From the NCBI GenBank assembly GCA_965247915.1, contig OZ252048.1, forward strand, positions 1,364,001-1,428,000: DNA of 64,000 nt. The letters are read 5' to 3'. This document shows positions 33,139 to 43,800 of the stretch, piece after piece. Source of the stretch: JAKZRT01 sp965247915 (GTDB taxonomy: Bacteria > Pseudomonadota > Alphaproteobacteria > Rhodobacterales > Rhodobacteraceae). Within the stretch, counting starts at the first letter, position 1. Each line of letters opens with the position of its first letter. Under the pieces are notes generated by a model, which saw nothing but the letters and a program-made list of their open reading frames with translations, was not told the origin of the DNA and searched no databases. Both the position numbers and the translations under genes were made by a program.

Positions 33139-34115
33139 GGTATCCAGCGTCAGAGAAGTTGGAAATCATCCGCACCGTTGAGGGGTCCCATCTGCCTGCG
33201 AAGCAAACCTTGGATATGCTGGGCATTCCGCGCACCACATTCTACCGATGGTATGACCGCTATGTCGAAGGCGGCTTTGACGCCCTGGCGGATCGCTCAC
33301 CCTGCCCAAAGTCGGTCTGGAACCGCATTCCCCAAGATCGGCGAGACGATCTGATTGAATTTGCACTGGAGCACGAGGCGCTGACGACCCGGGAACTGGC
33401 GGTAAAGTATACCGATGAGAAGCAGTATTTTATCTCTGAATCATCGGTTTACCGCTTTCTGAAGGAAGCTGATCTGATCACCGCGCCCGACTATGTTGTG
33501 ATCAAAGCTGCCGACGAGTTCACGGACAAAACCACCGCTATCAACCAGATGTGGCAAACCGACTTCACCTACTTCAGGATCATTGGCTGGGGTTGGTATT
33601 ATCTCAGCACGATCCTGGACGATTACAGCCGCTACATCATCGCCTGGAAGCTCTGCACAAACATGCGGGCCGAGGACGTGGCGGCGACGATTGAGCTGGC
33701 CCTGGCGGCGTCAGGTTGTGATCAGGCGGTTGTGAGACACAAGCCCCGTCTGCTGAGCGATAACGGCTCTTGCTACATCTCTGGCGACCTGGCCGAATGG
33801 CTCGAGGATCGACAGATGGACCACGTTCGCGGTGCGCCGTTCCATCCGCAAACCCAGGGGAAGATCGAGCGCTGGCATCAGACGATGAAGAACCGGGTTT
33901 TGCTGGAAAACTACTATCTGCCCGGCGATCTTAAACGCCAGATCGGGGCCTTCGTCGATTACTACAACAACCAGCGCTACCACGAGAGCCTGAACAACGT
34001 CACACCCGCCGACGTCTACTTCGGGCGCGGCAAGGCCATCATCAGAGAAAGGGAAAAGATCAGGAAACTGACAATCCGACAACGCCGCTTGCAACATCAA
34101 AAACTCGCGGCATAA
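33135..34115 (+). CDS. IS3-family transposase OrfB (DDE integrase core)
   Basis: A 326-residue transposase. The N-terminal part (MRYPASEKLEIIRTVEGSHLPAKQTLDMLGIPRTTFYRWYDRY) carries helix-turn-helix domains. The rve-type catalytic core has WQTDFTYFRIIGWGWYYL for the first Asp, LLSDNGSCYIS for the second and HPQTQGKIERWHQTMK for the Glu, followed by the typical FVDYYNNQRYHESLNNVTPADVYFGR. All catalytic residues are present, so the element could still be active. The start at 33135 is within the OrfA stop. Confidence 0.9.
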   Translation: MRYPASEKLEIIRTVEGSHLPAKQTLDMLGIPRTTFYRWYDRYVEGGFDALADRSPCPKSVWNRIPQDRRDDLIEFALEHEALTTRELAVKYTDEKQYFISESSVYRFLKEADLITAPDYVVIKAADEFTDKTTAINQMWQTDFTYFRIIGWGWYYLSTILDDYSRYIIAWKLCTNMRAEDVAATIELALAASGCDQAVVRHKPRLLSDNGSCYISGDLAEWLEDRQMDHVRGAPFHPQTQGKIERWHQTMKNRVLLENYYLPGDLKRQIGAFVDYYNNQRYHESLNNVTPADVYFGRGKAIIREREKIRKLTIRQRRLQHQKLAA

Positions 34116-34171
34116 TCAATCACACAAACGAACCAGAGCCTCCAAAACTCAAACCGCTCTGATGTCCCATT

Positions 34172-34681
34172 TTATATGACGACGGACACGCTTGGGATGG
34201 CAAACGCGTCCGGGACGGTCAATGCGGTTGCCGGAACCTGGGCGGTTTCAAGCAGGAGCGCCTGGACGCTTGGCGTCATCGGCGCGGTTACAAACCGAAC
34301 TTCGTGGCCGCCCGCCAGCAGCATCTCACTCAAAAGCGCTGCCTGATCGCAGGAGTTGCCGGCAAGATTCATCAATGTTCCGCTGCCAAAACGCAAAAGG
34401 CCCTCATAGGGCTGATAGGCGATTTCTCTTTGTACGAAATCGAAAATGGCAACCGGGTCGTCGTTCAATGCGTAGGCAACGGTATCAGGGTCGAAATGCG
34501 CGTCATCGACCCGGGCGCGCATCTCGTCGATGTACCAGAAAAGCGTTCCAAGCGACGCTTGGGCTTCGGCGTGGGTCAGTTCCGGGACGTTCTGGGCGAT
34601 AAGGACTGTCGGCGTCACCGCCACGCTGAGGCTGGTCACCGCCGAGATGATCCAGTTTGCCTTGCGGTGCCTCATGGTCAT
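34172..34681 (-). pseudogene. transglutaminase-like exported protein, truncated by the IS3-family element
   Basis: From an ATG at 34681 (MTMRHRKANWIISAVTSLSVAVTPTVLIAQNVPEL) a signal peptide leads into about 130 residues. AIFDFVQREIAYQPYEGLLRFGSGTL with GNSCDQAALLSEMLLAGGHEVRFV is the start of a transglutaminase-like domain with its nucleophilic cysteine. The His and Asp of the triad should follow but are lost: the frame stops at 34172, three bases from the element's end at 34169. It is the third gene of the RHS/PEGA operon, 8 bp after its neighbour's stop. Family members are often several times longer. Confidence 0.7.
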
Positions 34682-34688
34682 GGCCTCA

Positions 34689-37600
34689 CTACCGATTTTC
34701 GACGTATGCAATGACTTTTGCGAAGGTTTGTTCATCAGGGAACAGCGCCTGGCCTTGCCTAGCTACACTCAGCGCCAGTTCCAGATTGCCGGCATTTGCC
34801 AATTCGACCGCCCAGTTTGCGTAAATGATCCGCAAATTCTGCGATAGCGTGTCGTTGCTGCCAAGAAATCGATATTGCGGATTGCAGTGTATCGACCGCG
34901 GCGCGCTGGTCGCCGGCGTCGCTGGCCGCAAGTCCGGCGCTGTTGCCGGTCGAGCGGCCCTGCTCGGCCAGACCGGCGAAGTCAGGATAGATTTCAAGCG
35001 CGTCGATTAACAGCTGCGTGGCCCCGGTCGCATCGCCCGCAGCTTCGATTGCCTGCGCCTGTCGGCCATATGTATAGGCCAACAGTTCAGCGGCATTCGC
35101 CGTGGGGTTGGCACCATAAATAACCCGGGCCGCCGCTTTTGCCGAGGCAAAATCGCCCTCCTCGACGGCGGTGATCGCAACATTGTTAAACACATTTGCC
35201 AGGATCCCGGCCAGATCGGGGCCGGTTCCGTGCGCATCGGTCAGATTTTCCAGCTTGTCCAGCACAGCGTCGCTTTGCTGGCGCGCGACCGCGTCAATCG
35301 CATAATCCTGAAAGGCCACACGCAGGTTGTTGATGGTTCGTTCGTTGGGCGACCAACGAAGATGCGCCGAGGCCAAAACAAGCGCGTCGTCAAAGTGCCG
35401 GTTGTTGATCGCGTCGATTACTGTATTTCCAAGCAGAATACCGGCGACTTCGCGCAGCCCCTCGGCAAATTCGGGATATTCAAGGGATTGCGCGTCGACC
35501 CAGGCAATCGTCGCGGGCGCGGTGTCGCCGGTGAAGCGGCTGCGCAGGTCTTCCTGATAGACGTACGTGATGTTTTGGCGCGCAACGTCCAACGTTGGGT
35601 CGCGCGCCAGCGCCAGCCGATAGTCGTGGCGCGCATCTTCCCAATGTTGCAGATCGGTCAATACCGACGCCCTGTCGAAATGCGCGTTTACGACCAATTT
35701 TTGCGCCCCCGATGGCGCGGTTTCAGCATCAGCAAGATCGGTCAGCAATTCCAGCGCCTCATCCGACAGCCCCTGACTTTCGAGCACCGCGGCCCAGCTA
35801 TCGGCCGTATACAACAACAGTTTACCGACATCCCTGTCACGCGGGCTGCGGGCATAATAATCAAAGGCGCGGCTGAATGCCCCGGCCATATCTCCGGCGT
35901 CAACCAGCGAATAGATCAACCGCCGCTTGGCATCCGCAGCCCCTTCGGCCCCCAGCACGGGGAAAGGTTGGGCGCTGCCAATCGGCTCGGAGCGGATACT
36001 GGCGACCACCGAGTTTGCCATGCCGTCCTCGACGTTTTCGAAGCCGTTATCAAGGCTGATGACTAACCGCGCAATCGCCGGGATCGGCGCACTCGGCTGG
36101 CTGGCTGGCGGCAGGGCAATCTTGGCCCCACCCGAAGCGTTGTGACACAAAAGCGAGGCGTCGGTGTCGTGAACTACAATGGTTGCCGACCTTTGCAGGA
36201 CGACGGGCCTGGGCGCATCGGGCAGCGTCGTATCCGTGCTGAGCAAACAGCGGGTGTCTGGGTCAGGAATTTCCAGCAGGCGCACCTGCGTTGGTGCGAC
36301 GCCCAGCCGGATATCGTGAATGCCGTTACCGAGCCAGTCCATTTTGATATCGACCGAGTACATATCGCCGGTCAGCCCCAAATTGGCCAGCACATTGTCG
36401 CCAAAAAGCGACGACGTAGAAAGATTATATTCCGCCGTCACCGGAGTGGTGGGAATGCCGGGCTCGGCGTCATTGGCAATAAGGGCAAGAATGCCGAGGT
36501 TATGGCTCTCCTGGCGAAGATCGACAGCGCTTTCACGGGCCGAAATTGTGTTGCCGACAAGCACCAGCGGGTCGGCGGTGCGCGCCGACAGACCGATCGC
36601 CACGTCTTCGATCAGGCTGCCGGTCATCGTCAGCGCGGTCTGGTCGCCCTGATAGGCAAGATTGCCACCGGAAATGCTGGAATTTGTGACAACCACGCGG
36701 CTTTGGTCGGCGATAATGGCCGTGTCAAATTGAGTGATCGTCGCGGCTTCGAGCACGAACGGGTAGGTGTTTCGAAGTTCAATTCCACCGCCAGTCAAGG
36801 TCAGATTGTCGATCCGGATATCGCGGCTGTCACGAAATACCAGACCGCTGCCATCGGTGCTGCGTATCTCGCCGCCACCGGTCAGGCGCAGACCTTCCAT
36901 TGTGATCTCGGCAAGCGACGCATCAATATCAAGCGTGCCGGGAATAACGATTTCGCCCGCGCCTGCATCGGCGATTGCGTCCAAGGCGGCGCGAAAGTCC
37001 TGTGTGGTTGCCGATTGCGCAAGCGTGCGCGTAATTGGTTCAGTCGATCTATAGGTGTTGTCAGATTGCGTGTAGCTAACCGGTGTCTGGTCAGTGAAGA
37101 CCGCTTCGCCAATCGGGCGCAGGTCGCCGTTAATTTCGATAACGCCCCGCTCTCCGCGATGCGGGCGCGGGAAAATGGCGCGGCGACGGCTGACGCTCAG
37201 CGGCGCGTAGGCGTCGGAATCCAACACGTCGGCCTCAATTTCCGTGAAACCCGGGCTGGTGCCTATGGCCTCGACCACATCGATCCGGAAGCCGAAGAAA
37301 TCAATTTCCGGATCGATGGCGATTTCATCGACTGTCGCGTCGGTCTCGACCTCAAATGTCTCGATGACCGTGCGACCGCGGCCAAGCAGCGAAAAGCTGT
37401 ATTTGAAGAGTTTTGAGTCGACCTGGAGATGATGCAGCACGAATTTGTCGGTGCGGATCGGGCGCTGACCCATCACATGAATCCACTCGTAGGCCGCGGC
37501 ATCTTTGAACGCCCAGCGAAAAAAGTCGCCGTCGATGCCGTCATAAACGTGACGCGGCCAGCGCTGATCCGACTGGCCAAATCCAAGTATCGAATAAAGA

Positions 37601-38600
37601 TCATACGGGCTTGTGTCGGCCACAAGATCGGTGACTTCGCGCAGGGGGCGCGTCTGGGCATGGCGGACGAACAAATTCGTGGCACCATCCGGCTCGGTCC
37701 AGCCTTCCAGCACCGTAAAGTCTTCCGCGCCTGGTGGTCCGGAATAAAGCGTCAAGTTATCGAGGTCATGCAGCGCAATATCCTCGACAAAACCGTCAAT
37801 CAGCCCGCCGTTGTGGGCAGAGGCATTTGCCGCCAGATTGATGGCGTCGATTCCGTTGACCAACAGCTCGGCCCCATGGGACGCGCTGAAGCCGACAAAA
37901 CCGCCAATCGCGGATACGTCTCGGGCCACCATTGTCCCAAAACCTTCGGCGGACAGGCCAACATCGAACCCATCCAGAACCAGGCGCTCGACTTGCGTGT
38001 CTGGCCCCATAACCAGCCCCGTGCCGCGCAGCGCAAACCCGTGGGCAACCGCGATGGTGGCCCGACAAGGCGGTCGCCGGGGCCGGACAGGGGCGGTAGC
38101 GGCTTGCGGATCGTCAGCACCGGACCCAGCCGGTGCGCTTTCGTGGAGATCACAATATCGTCGGCGCGTTCCGCGCCAACCGGGCCGTCGATCAACACTC
38201 GATCTAGACCAACCGGCCGAACCTCACCAGCCGCATAAAGCAGCGCCTCGCGTAGCGTGATTTCGCCATCGAATGCCGATCCCCGGTCGTCGGCGACGGT
38301 GACCGGAATTATGGTCCGGCGCGGGGCCAGCACGGCCCCGATCGCGTCGGGAATTTCAAGGTCGGAAAACGGCTGGGAAAATATTTCAAAACCGTCCTTG
38401 GAAATTTCTATTTCAGAAACCCCGGCGCCGCTGGACAGCGCGACAAGTGCCGGGGTGATCCCGACAATCGTGCCGTTCAGATAGACGGTCGCACCCGATG
38501 GCTCGGAACTTACTGCGACCGAGCGGTATTCGTTTGCGCCGAGCTGGCCGGCTGAGAATAGCGTCATACCGGCCAGCAGAATGAACCCACGCAGCATCAA
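34689..38600 (-). pseudogene. PEGA / right-handed beta-helix / TPR exported protein with two frameshifts
   Basis: Three reading-frame pieces make one protein of about 1300 residues. The first (38600 to about 38058) has a signal peptide (MMLRGFILLAGMTLFSAGQLGA) and a PEGA domain (VAVSSEPSGATVYLNGTIVG). The second (about 38058 to 34880) has beta-helix repeats (for example LRLTGGGEIRSTDGSGLVFRDSRDIRIDNLTLTGGGIEL) and then TPR-like repeats (LVVNAHFDRASVLTDLQHWEDARHDYRLAL). The third (about 34880 to 34689) ends LRIIYANWAVELANAGNLELALSVARQGQALFPDE. The frame changes are near 38058 and 34880. Its ATG overlaps the stop of the upstream RHS gene, so it belongs to that operon. Confidence 0.72.
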
Positions 38601-40756
38601 AACAGACCTCCGATATTCGCAAGGCCGCTGGGCTCTTTGCGTGTGGCCGGGGTCGGCTGGGTTGGGGTCGTGGATGGTTGTGGTGATCCGCCGCCGAAGG
38701 AACTGATCCCGGCGGGTTGCCGGCCGGGCGGGGCGGGTCGCGGTGAATTTATCCGGGTCGCGGGCGGGGCAACCGGTGGCGGCACCGAAAGTTGATTTCG
38801 AAACAGAAACCGTAACCGGTCGCCGGTCCGCCCCTGGTTAGCGTTCCGGCCCCCCAAAGTTGTGCGCAACAGCCTATGTGGGTCGCCCGCGTTGCCGATG
38901 CTGGGTCCGGTGGCGGGCGTTGCCCACGGAACAGATTCGCCCTCATAGATGGTGTGGAAACCGTTAATAAACACATCTTCCTCATTCAGCCAAAGGCGCC
39001 GCACTTCTTCTGGCAATAATTTGTCGGCAAAGCGGGTGTTTCTTTTGAAGGCTGATTCCCGTGCGCGCATTCGGGCTTCACGTTCGGCGCTATTGGCGCG
39101 TCGCTCGGCTGCTCTATCCTCGGCCTCATAATCGCGACCTCGGGGGTTGATGTCCGGATAACGAGAACCGCCCCCGGATGCATTGTCGCTTGCACCGCCG
39201 TTCTGTGACCCGGAACCCGATGACGAGCCGCCCCTGTTTCCGCCACCCTGCCAGCCCGAACCGCCGGACCCTGCGCCATCTGAATTGTCGCTTCCGGGCC
39301 CGAGATTTTCGTTCAAGGCTTCGCCAGCTTTGTTCCAGGGTTCCCTTACCGCCTCGCCGAACTTTTGACCGATACTTGGGTCAGGGTTGACGCCGCCGGT
39401 TCCCGAAGGCTGCGCACCGGTTGCATCGCGGTAGGTGAACGGATCGCCAGCGGCATATTCATAGGGTAACGGGGAGGCCAGGGGTCCGAACGGCTCGGGT
39501 GAAAGAAATTGGCCGATCTCGGGATCCATTGCGCGCGCCGCCGTCAGGTACAACCCGCTCGTTGGATCATAAAGCATGCCATCCAACAGCGGCTGCGGTT
39601 CTGTGGGTACGCCGTGCGAAAATGCAGGAACTCCGTAAGCCGACAGACTGACGCGCATAGAGATGACCCCATCGGCCCCGATCCCGGCCAGAGCGCCACC
39701 GCCAAAATCGAGCGCCAGCAATTGCACGCCGCCATCGGTTATCAGCGCCACCGGCACGTTGTTTGCGTCCAGAATGTATTCGTAAATTGGTTCATTGTTC
39801 CGGTACAGCCCGGTCACGGTGCCGCCGTCGTAGACAACATCGCTGCGCAGGCCATCGGCGATTATTGTCACGACGCGCCCCTGCCCGTCGCGAAGGTAAC
39901 CGGACGTGGTGCCACCACGCCTGGCCCCGGAAATCAGTCCGAACGGGTCACGGGCGATTGTGCGTCCGTTAACTTCAGCGACCCGACCGTCGGGGTCCAG
40001 CACCGCAAGCGCCGGGTCCGAGGCGTGGGCGGGCAAGTGCGGAATATTTCCATCGCTTGCCATCATCGCGCCCGAATCGCTGTAACGGAAACTTTCGCTT
40101 CCGACGGTAATGATGCGGCCGCTGTTGTCACGGACGATGGCTGTCAGGCCGCCCAGCAGCGGTTCCGAGATCGCGGCTGCGCGGCCATTTTCAAAGCGGA
40201 TTGCCCGGTCCAGAAGTTCGCCGTCAGGGCCGCTTGCCACAACTCTGAATTCGGAACCGCGCGCGTTAAGAATTGGCAGAGCATAGCCAACGGTGGCCGC
40301 GCCGAGCGTGGCACGCGCAATTGCGCCATCGGGCGAATAGTCAAGGCTGATGAGGTGATCGCCAATTGAAATTTCAGCACTTGCCGCGTCCGGGTAGCTG
40401 AAACCGATGGCCTGTCCGCTCGGCAATAGGCGCTCGCTCAACCGACCTTGGCGATCATATCTTCGGGCAATCGCATAGCTGGCGCCATCGGCAAAACTCA
40501 GCTTGTCTTCAACTGGCGCGATGCCATCGAAGGTCCGCGTCCATTGGGTGTCGCCGCGTCGGTGCATGACCATTCGACCGACACCGTCATAGGCAAACGA
40601 CCGCCGCGACGTCTGGCCATTCAGCTCGGCATTTTCAGCCAGCAACCGGCCATAGCCATCGCGGACCGAGCTGATTTCCGCACCCCGACCGTCGATGCGC
40701 GTTGTGGTCAGACCATCGTGGCTAACGTGCAACGCCGCATATCCGAACATCCGCAC
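38597..40756 (-). CDS. RHS-repeat protein, C-terminal part after an in-frame TAG
   Basis: Same frame as the part encoded upstream, separated only by TAG at 40814-40816. It carries RHS/YD repeats (DGYGRLLAENAELNGQTSRRSFAYDGVGRMVMHRR) and the conserved core end MLYDPTSGLYLTAARAMDPEIGQFLSPEP. A Gly/Ser-rich linker and a C-terminal region of about 150 residues (RRLWLNEEDVFINGFHTIYEG) follow. In RHS proteins the segment after the core is the variable cargo, often a toxin; I do not recognise this one. No immunity gene is evident: its stop overlaps the start of the PEGA gene. Restart of translation at 40756 is possible but unproven. Confidence 0.75.
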   Translation of the reverse strand: MRMFGYAALHVSHDGLTTTRIDGRGAEISSVRDGYGRLLAENAELNGQTSRRSFAYDGVGRMVMHRRGDTQWTRTFDGIAPVEDKLSFADGASYAIARRYDRQGRLSERLLPSGQAIGFSYPDAASAEISIGDHLISLDYSPDGAIARATLGAATVGYALPILNARGSEFRVVASGPDGELLDRAIRFENGRAAAISEPLLGGLTAIVRDNSGRIITVGSESFRYSDSGAMMASDGNIPHLPAHASDPALAVLDPDGRVAEVNGRTIARDPFGLISGARRGGTTSGYLRDGQGRVVTIIADGLRSDVVYDGGTVTGLYRNNEPIYEYILDANNVPVALITDGGVQLLALDFGGGALAGIGADGVISMRVSLSAYGVPAFSHGVPTEPQPLLDGMLYDPTSGLYLTAARAMDPEIGQFLSPEPFGPLASPLPYEYAAGDPFTYRDATGAQPSGTGGVNPDPSIGQKFGEAVREPWNKAGEALNENLGPGSDNSDGAGSGGSGWQGGGNRGGSSSGSGSQNGGASDNASGGGSRYPDINPRGRDYEAEDRAAERRANSAEREARMRARESAFKRNTRFADKLLPEEVRRLWLNEEDVFINGFHTIYEGESVPWATPATGPSIGNAGDPHRLLRTTLGGRNANQGRTGDRLRFLFRNQLSVPPPVAPPATRINSPRPAPPGRQPAGISSFGGGSPQPSTTPTQPTPATRKEPSGLANIGGLF

Positions 40757-40813
40757 CGCCAGAGATCGCCCGTCGTCCTGAAAATCCGTCGAAAAAACTT
40801 CCGCGCCGTTACG

Positions 40814-43800
40814 CTATATCGACGTCAGCCGCGAGGCGCTGTCCCACTGAGACTTCCAGGTCGCACCGTCGTTGCTGCGAAATCCTGTGATCCGGCCCAT
40901 CAGGTCGCGCTGAAACGACCCTGAAAACAAATCCGGACCGTGGACACCGACGGACACATTTTCCCCGCCCAAGGGCAACGCGATCTGTTGGTCGTCGGTC
41001 GCAGAGGCGGAGACACCGATCAGATCGCCGTCGCTATCCCGTTCAAGGAGAGTTCGATTGACCAGTTTTCCGTCGCGCATAACTGTCCGCGCAATTGGTC
41101 GCGATCCGTCGTCATAGGTAAACGAAATTACGTCGCCCGATTGGGTGACGGTTTCGACATGGCGACCGTGGCCATCGTAGGCATGCTGATGTCTCCAACC
41201 CAGACCGGATTCTGAGATCAGCCGTCTCTCGGCTTCGTAGTCAAAGGTCAGCGCTTCGCCGTTTGGCATGAATTCGCGCGAAGTCCGGCCAAATAGGTCA
41301 ATTTCGCGGCTCCAGGTGCCTGCCGGATCGGTGGCGCTGATCACCCGGCCAAACGCGTCGTATGCGTATGTTTCGACGACAGGATCGTCTTCGTCCGCCC
41401 ATCGGCGAATTTCAACGACACGGCCGAAACCGTCGTAGGCGAACTCGGCGGCTTTTTGTTCGCCGAGCCTTTCGGCGCTGATGCGTCCGGCGCTGTCGTA
41501 GATTAACGAACGGCTTTGGCCATTTGCCCGCGTTGTCTTGACCAACCGTCCGAGCGCGTCGCGCTCTATCCCAACATATCCGGTGCTGCCGACCCGCGCG
41601 CCGATTAGGCCGCCCGATGCGTCCCAATCATAGACGGCTTCGGTGGTTTCGGCACCCTGCGGGCTGGTCGCGGCGACCTGAACCAGCAGGCCGGTGTCTG
41701 AGTAATCAAACCGGGTCGCGCTGCCGTCGGCGCGGAGGATCCGAGACAGCGAGCCGTCATCGTTCCAGATATAGTTTGTGATTTCCGTCTCGTGACCGCC
41801 GGAATGCTTGACCTCCTGGACCAGCCGACCAGCAGCCTGATCCGTCGTCCCGTCGGCACTGACATCTCCCAGCGCCGGGTCATCTGCGGCGAGGCCAAAA
41901 TCGATCAGGTATTGCGACGCCCCGCTGCCCGCTTCTTCGTAATCGTAAATTCGCGTCACCCGGCGTTTTTCTTCGATCTCGGCCAAAGTTGTGGGAACCG
42001 CCCCGACGAAAGGACCAAAGATTGCCTTTTGCAGGCCGAATACCAGTTCAGTGGACGTGACCCAATGGATCGGCGGCAGATCGCTGCCCGTGGCGGGTGT
42101 GCGGGTCTGGACGACCAGTCCCTGAGCTGGCCCCGGGCTGAATTCCAGGGCGGCACCATCTGGATAGCGCCGGCCTGCGGGTTTGCCCTCGGTATCGTAA
42201 AGCAGATCTGTGGCGATCTCTTGTAAGTCTGCGGTGATATAGATTGTGCGCTGGTGTCGCCCTTGCGCTGTAAAGAAATGCACCTCGTCTGCGCGGCCTT
42301 CGGCGGATAGCTTAGTGGTGAACATTTCACCGTCAGCCGTTTCGGTTCGACCGTATGCAAAGCGCTCGACCAAGGTGCCGGTTCGCTGTTCGATCACGCG
42401 GTCAAAACCAGCACTATCTGGGTCTTCGCCGTAGGCGATGTCGAGCGCGGGCTGCTGGCCGCCGCCGGGCAGCCAGACCTGCACCATGTTATGGCGAAGT
42501 TCCGGCGCGATATTTTCGCCGCTGCCCCGATAGGCATAGCGGATTTGGCTACTGACATCACCCGACACCGGGTGCAGGTCGGATTTGGTCGTCAGATTAC
42601 CGTCCGCGTCACGGGCAAAGGCAACCGCCGATCCGTCAGGGGCTTCGACCCGTATCAGATAACCCCGGTCATCGTCGTAAGAATAGCGTGCGGCATTTCC
42701 TGCGCCGTTGCGGACCTGGACGATACGGCCCGCGAGATCGTAGCTAAATGACAATCTCGCGCCACCAGGGGACTCGATATGCTCGAGGCGGGACTGATCG
42801 GCAAGGCCGGTCGTTGGAACAAAAGTGTAAAGCGTTCCGTCGTGCATTCGAATAATCTGCGCGTCCGCGGTGATTCTTAACCGCGAAGCTCCGGCGCTTT
42901 GAAACAGGCCCGGTGACAGAGGCCGAAAATATTCGTGGCTGCCGTTTTCGTTGCGATACCGCCATCCGTCACCGTCGCGCACCAGCGCCAGTTGATAATT
43001 ATGCACCCAGCCGTGCCCCATACAGGTGTGAACCGGTGACTGGCTGCGATAAGTGCGCTGCAAGCGCCAACCTGGACCGCCGACGGTGGCATCGGTCAGG
43101 TCGATTGAGGTTTCATAGAATTCACCCGATGCAAGATAAACCGGATCTTCGCTGGATGGCGCCTCACCATAAGTCGGATCGGTCAGTCGAGGCGTACCAT
43201 CGTCGGGCGGCGGTCCATCAAATCCGTCATAGGCGCGCTGGGCAAAATCCCGAGTGTTGTTCACGTTCTCGCGGCCGATTTCCTGTGCACGCTCGGCAGA
43301 AATCCGGGTAAACGTTGCCGGTCTTGATTTCTCCGGCGCATCCGACGTGACGCATTCGTCCGGCCTGCCGCTGTTGTCGCCGAAGCGCCGCATCATCGCC
43401 ATCATTTCCGAGACCCAGATCAGCCGCCCGGTTATTCCTGCACGGGGCATCGGCTGTCTGGCCCGCGCAAAAGCGCGCTCGGCCCGGGTCATGAACCCTT
43501 TGTAGACGACGGTTCCGGAAATCGAGGTGGCCTGACCGTTTTCGGGATCGAACGAGACATTAAATCCGTAATCCCCCCATTGCGGCGGGCAGTTCGGCGA
43601 TAGCACCTTGTAGCTGCCCGCTGCCACCTGAACCGCGTGATCCTCGTAATACCGGCGGCGTTCGCTGTTTGGATCGTCATAGTTGAGCGGGCGCAGCGCG
43701 GTGTAGGCGCGGTCGGCATAGGCGCCGCGCACGAAAACCTGCCCGATATCATAGCCGGCCACTGCCTGATCGACGGTCGGCGCGCGCATGATGCCCTCGA

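Larger units (their letters stand above)
32698..34169 (+). mobile_element. IS3-family insertion sequence, complete, without matching target duplication
   Basis: A 1472-bp element bounded by imperfect inverted repeats that both begin TGGGACA (32698 reading right; 34169 reading left, where it continues TCAGAGCGGTTTGAG). Two transposase genes overlap by ATGA. The flanks CCTT and TTTT do not form a clean 3-4-bp duplication. The left flank is the start of an operon gene and the right flank the interior of an oppositely oriented gene, so a deletion or recombination next to the element is likely. Confidence 0.8.

Noticed and set aside
32690..34175. Target duplication around the complete IS3-family element
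   Set aside because: The flanking bases CCTT and TTTT share only T residues and give no convincing 3-4-bp repeat.
36142..37416. Plus-strand open frame of 424 codons in the PEGA/TPR locus
   Set aside because: It is antisense to clear beta-helix coding sequence and shows no domain.
40814..40816. General recoding of TAG in this organism
   Set aside because: tolC, pcm, atpG, sucC and other intact genes end in TAG with no sensible continuation, so TAG is a normal stop here. Only suppression at some sites remains possible.
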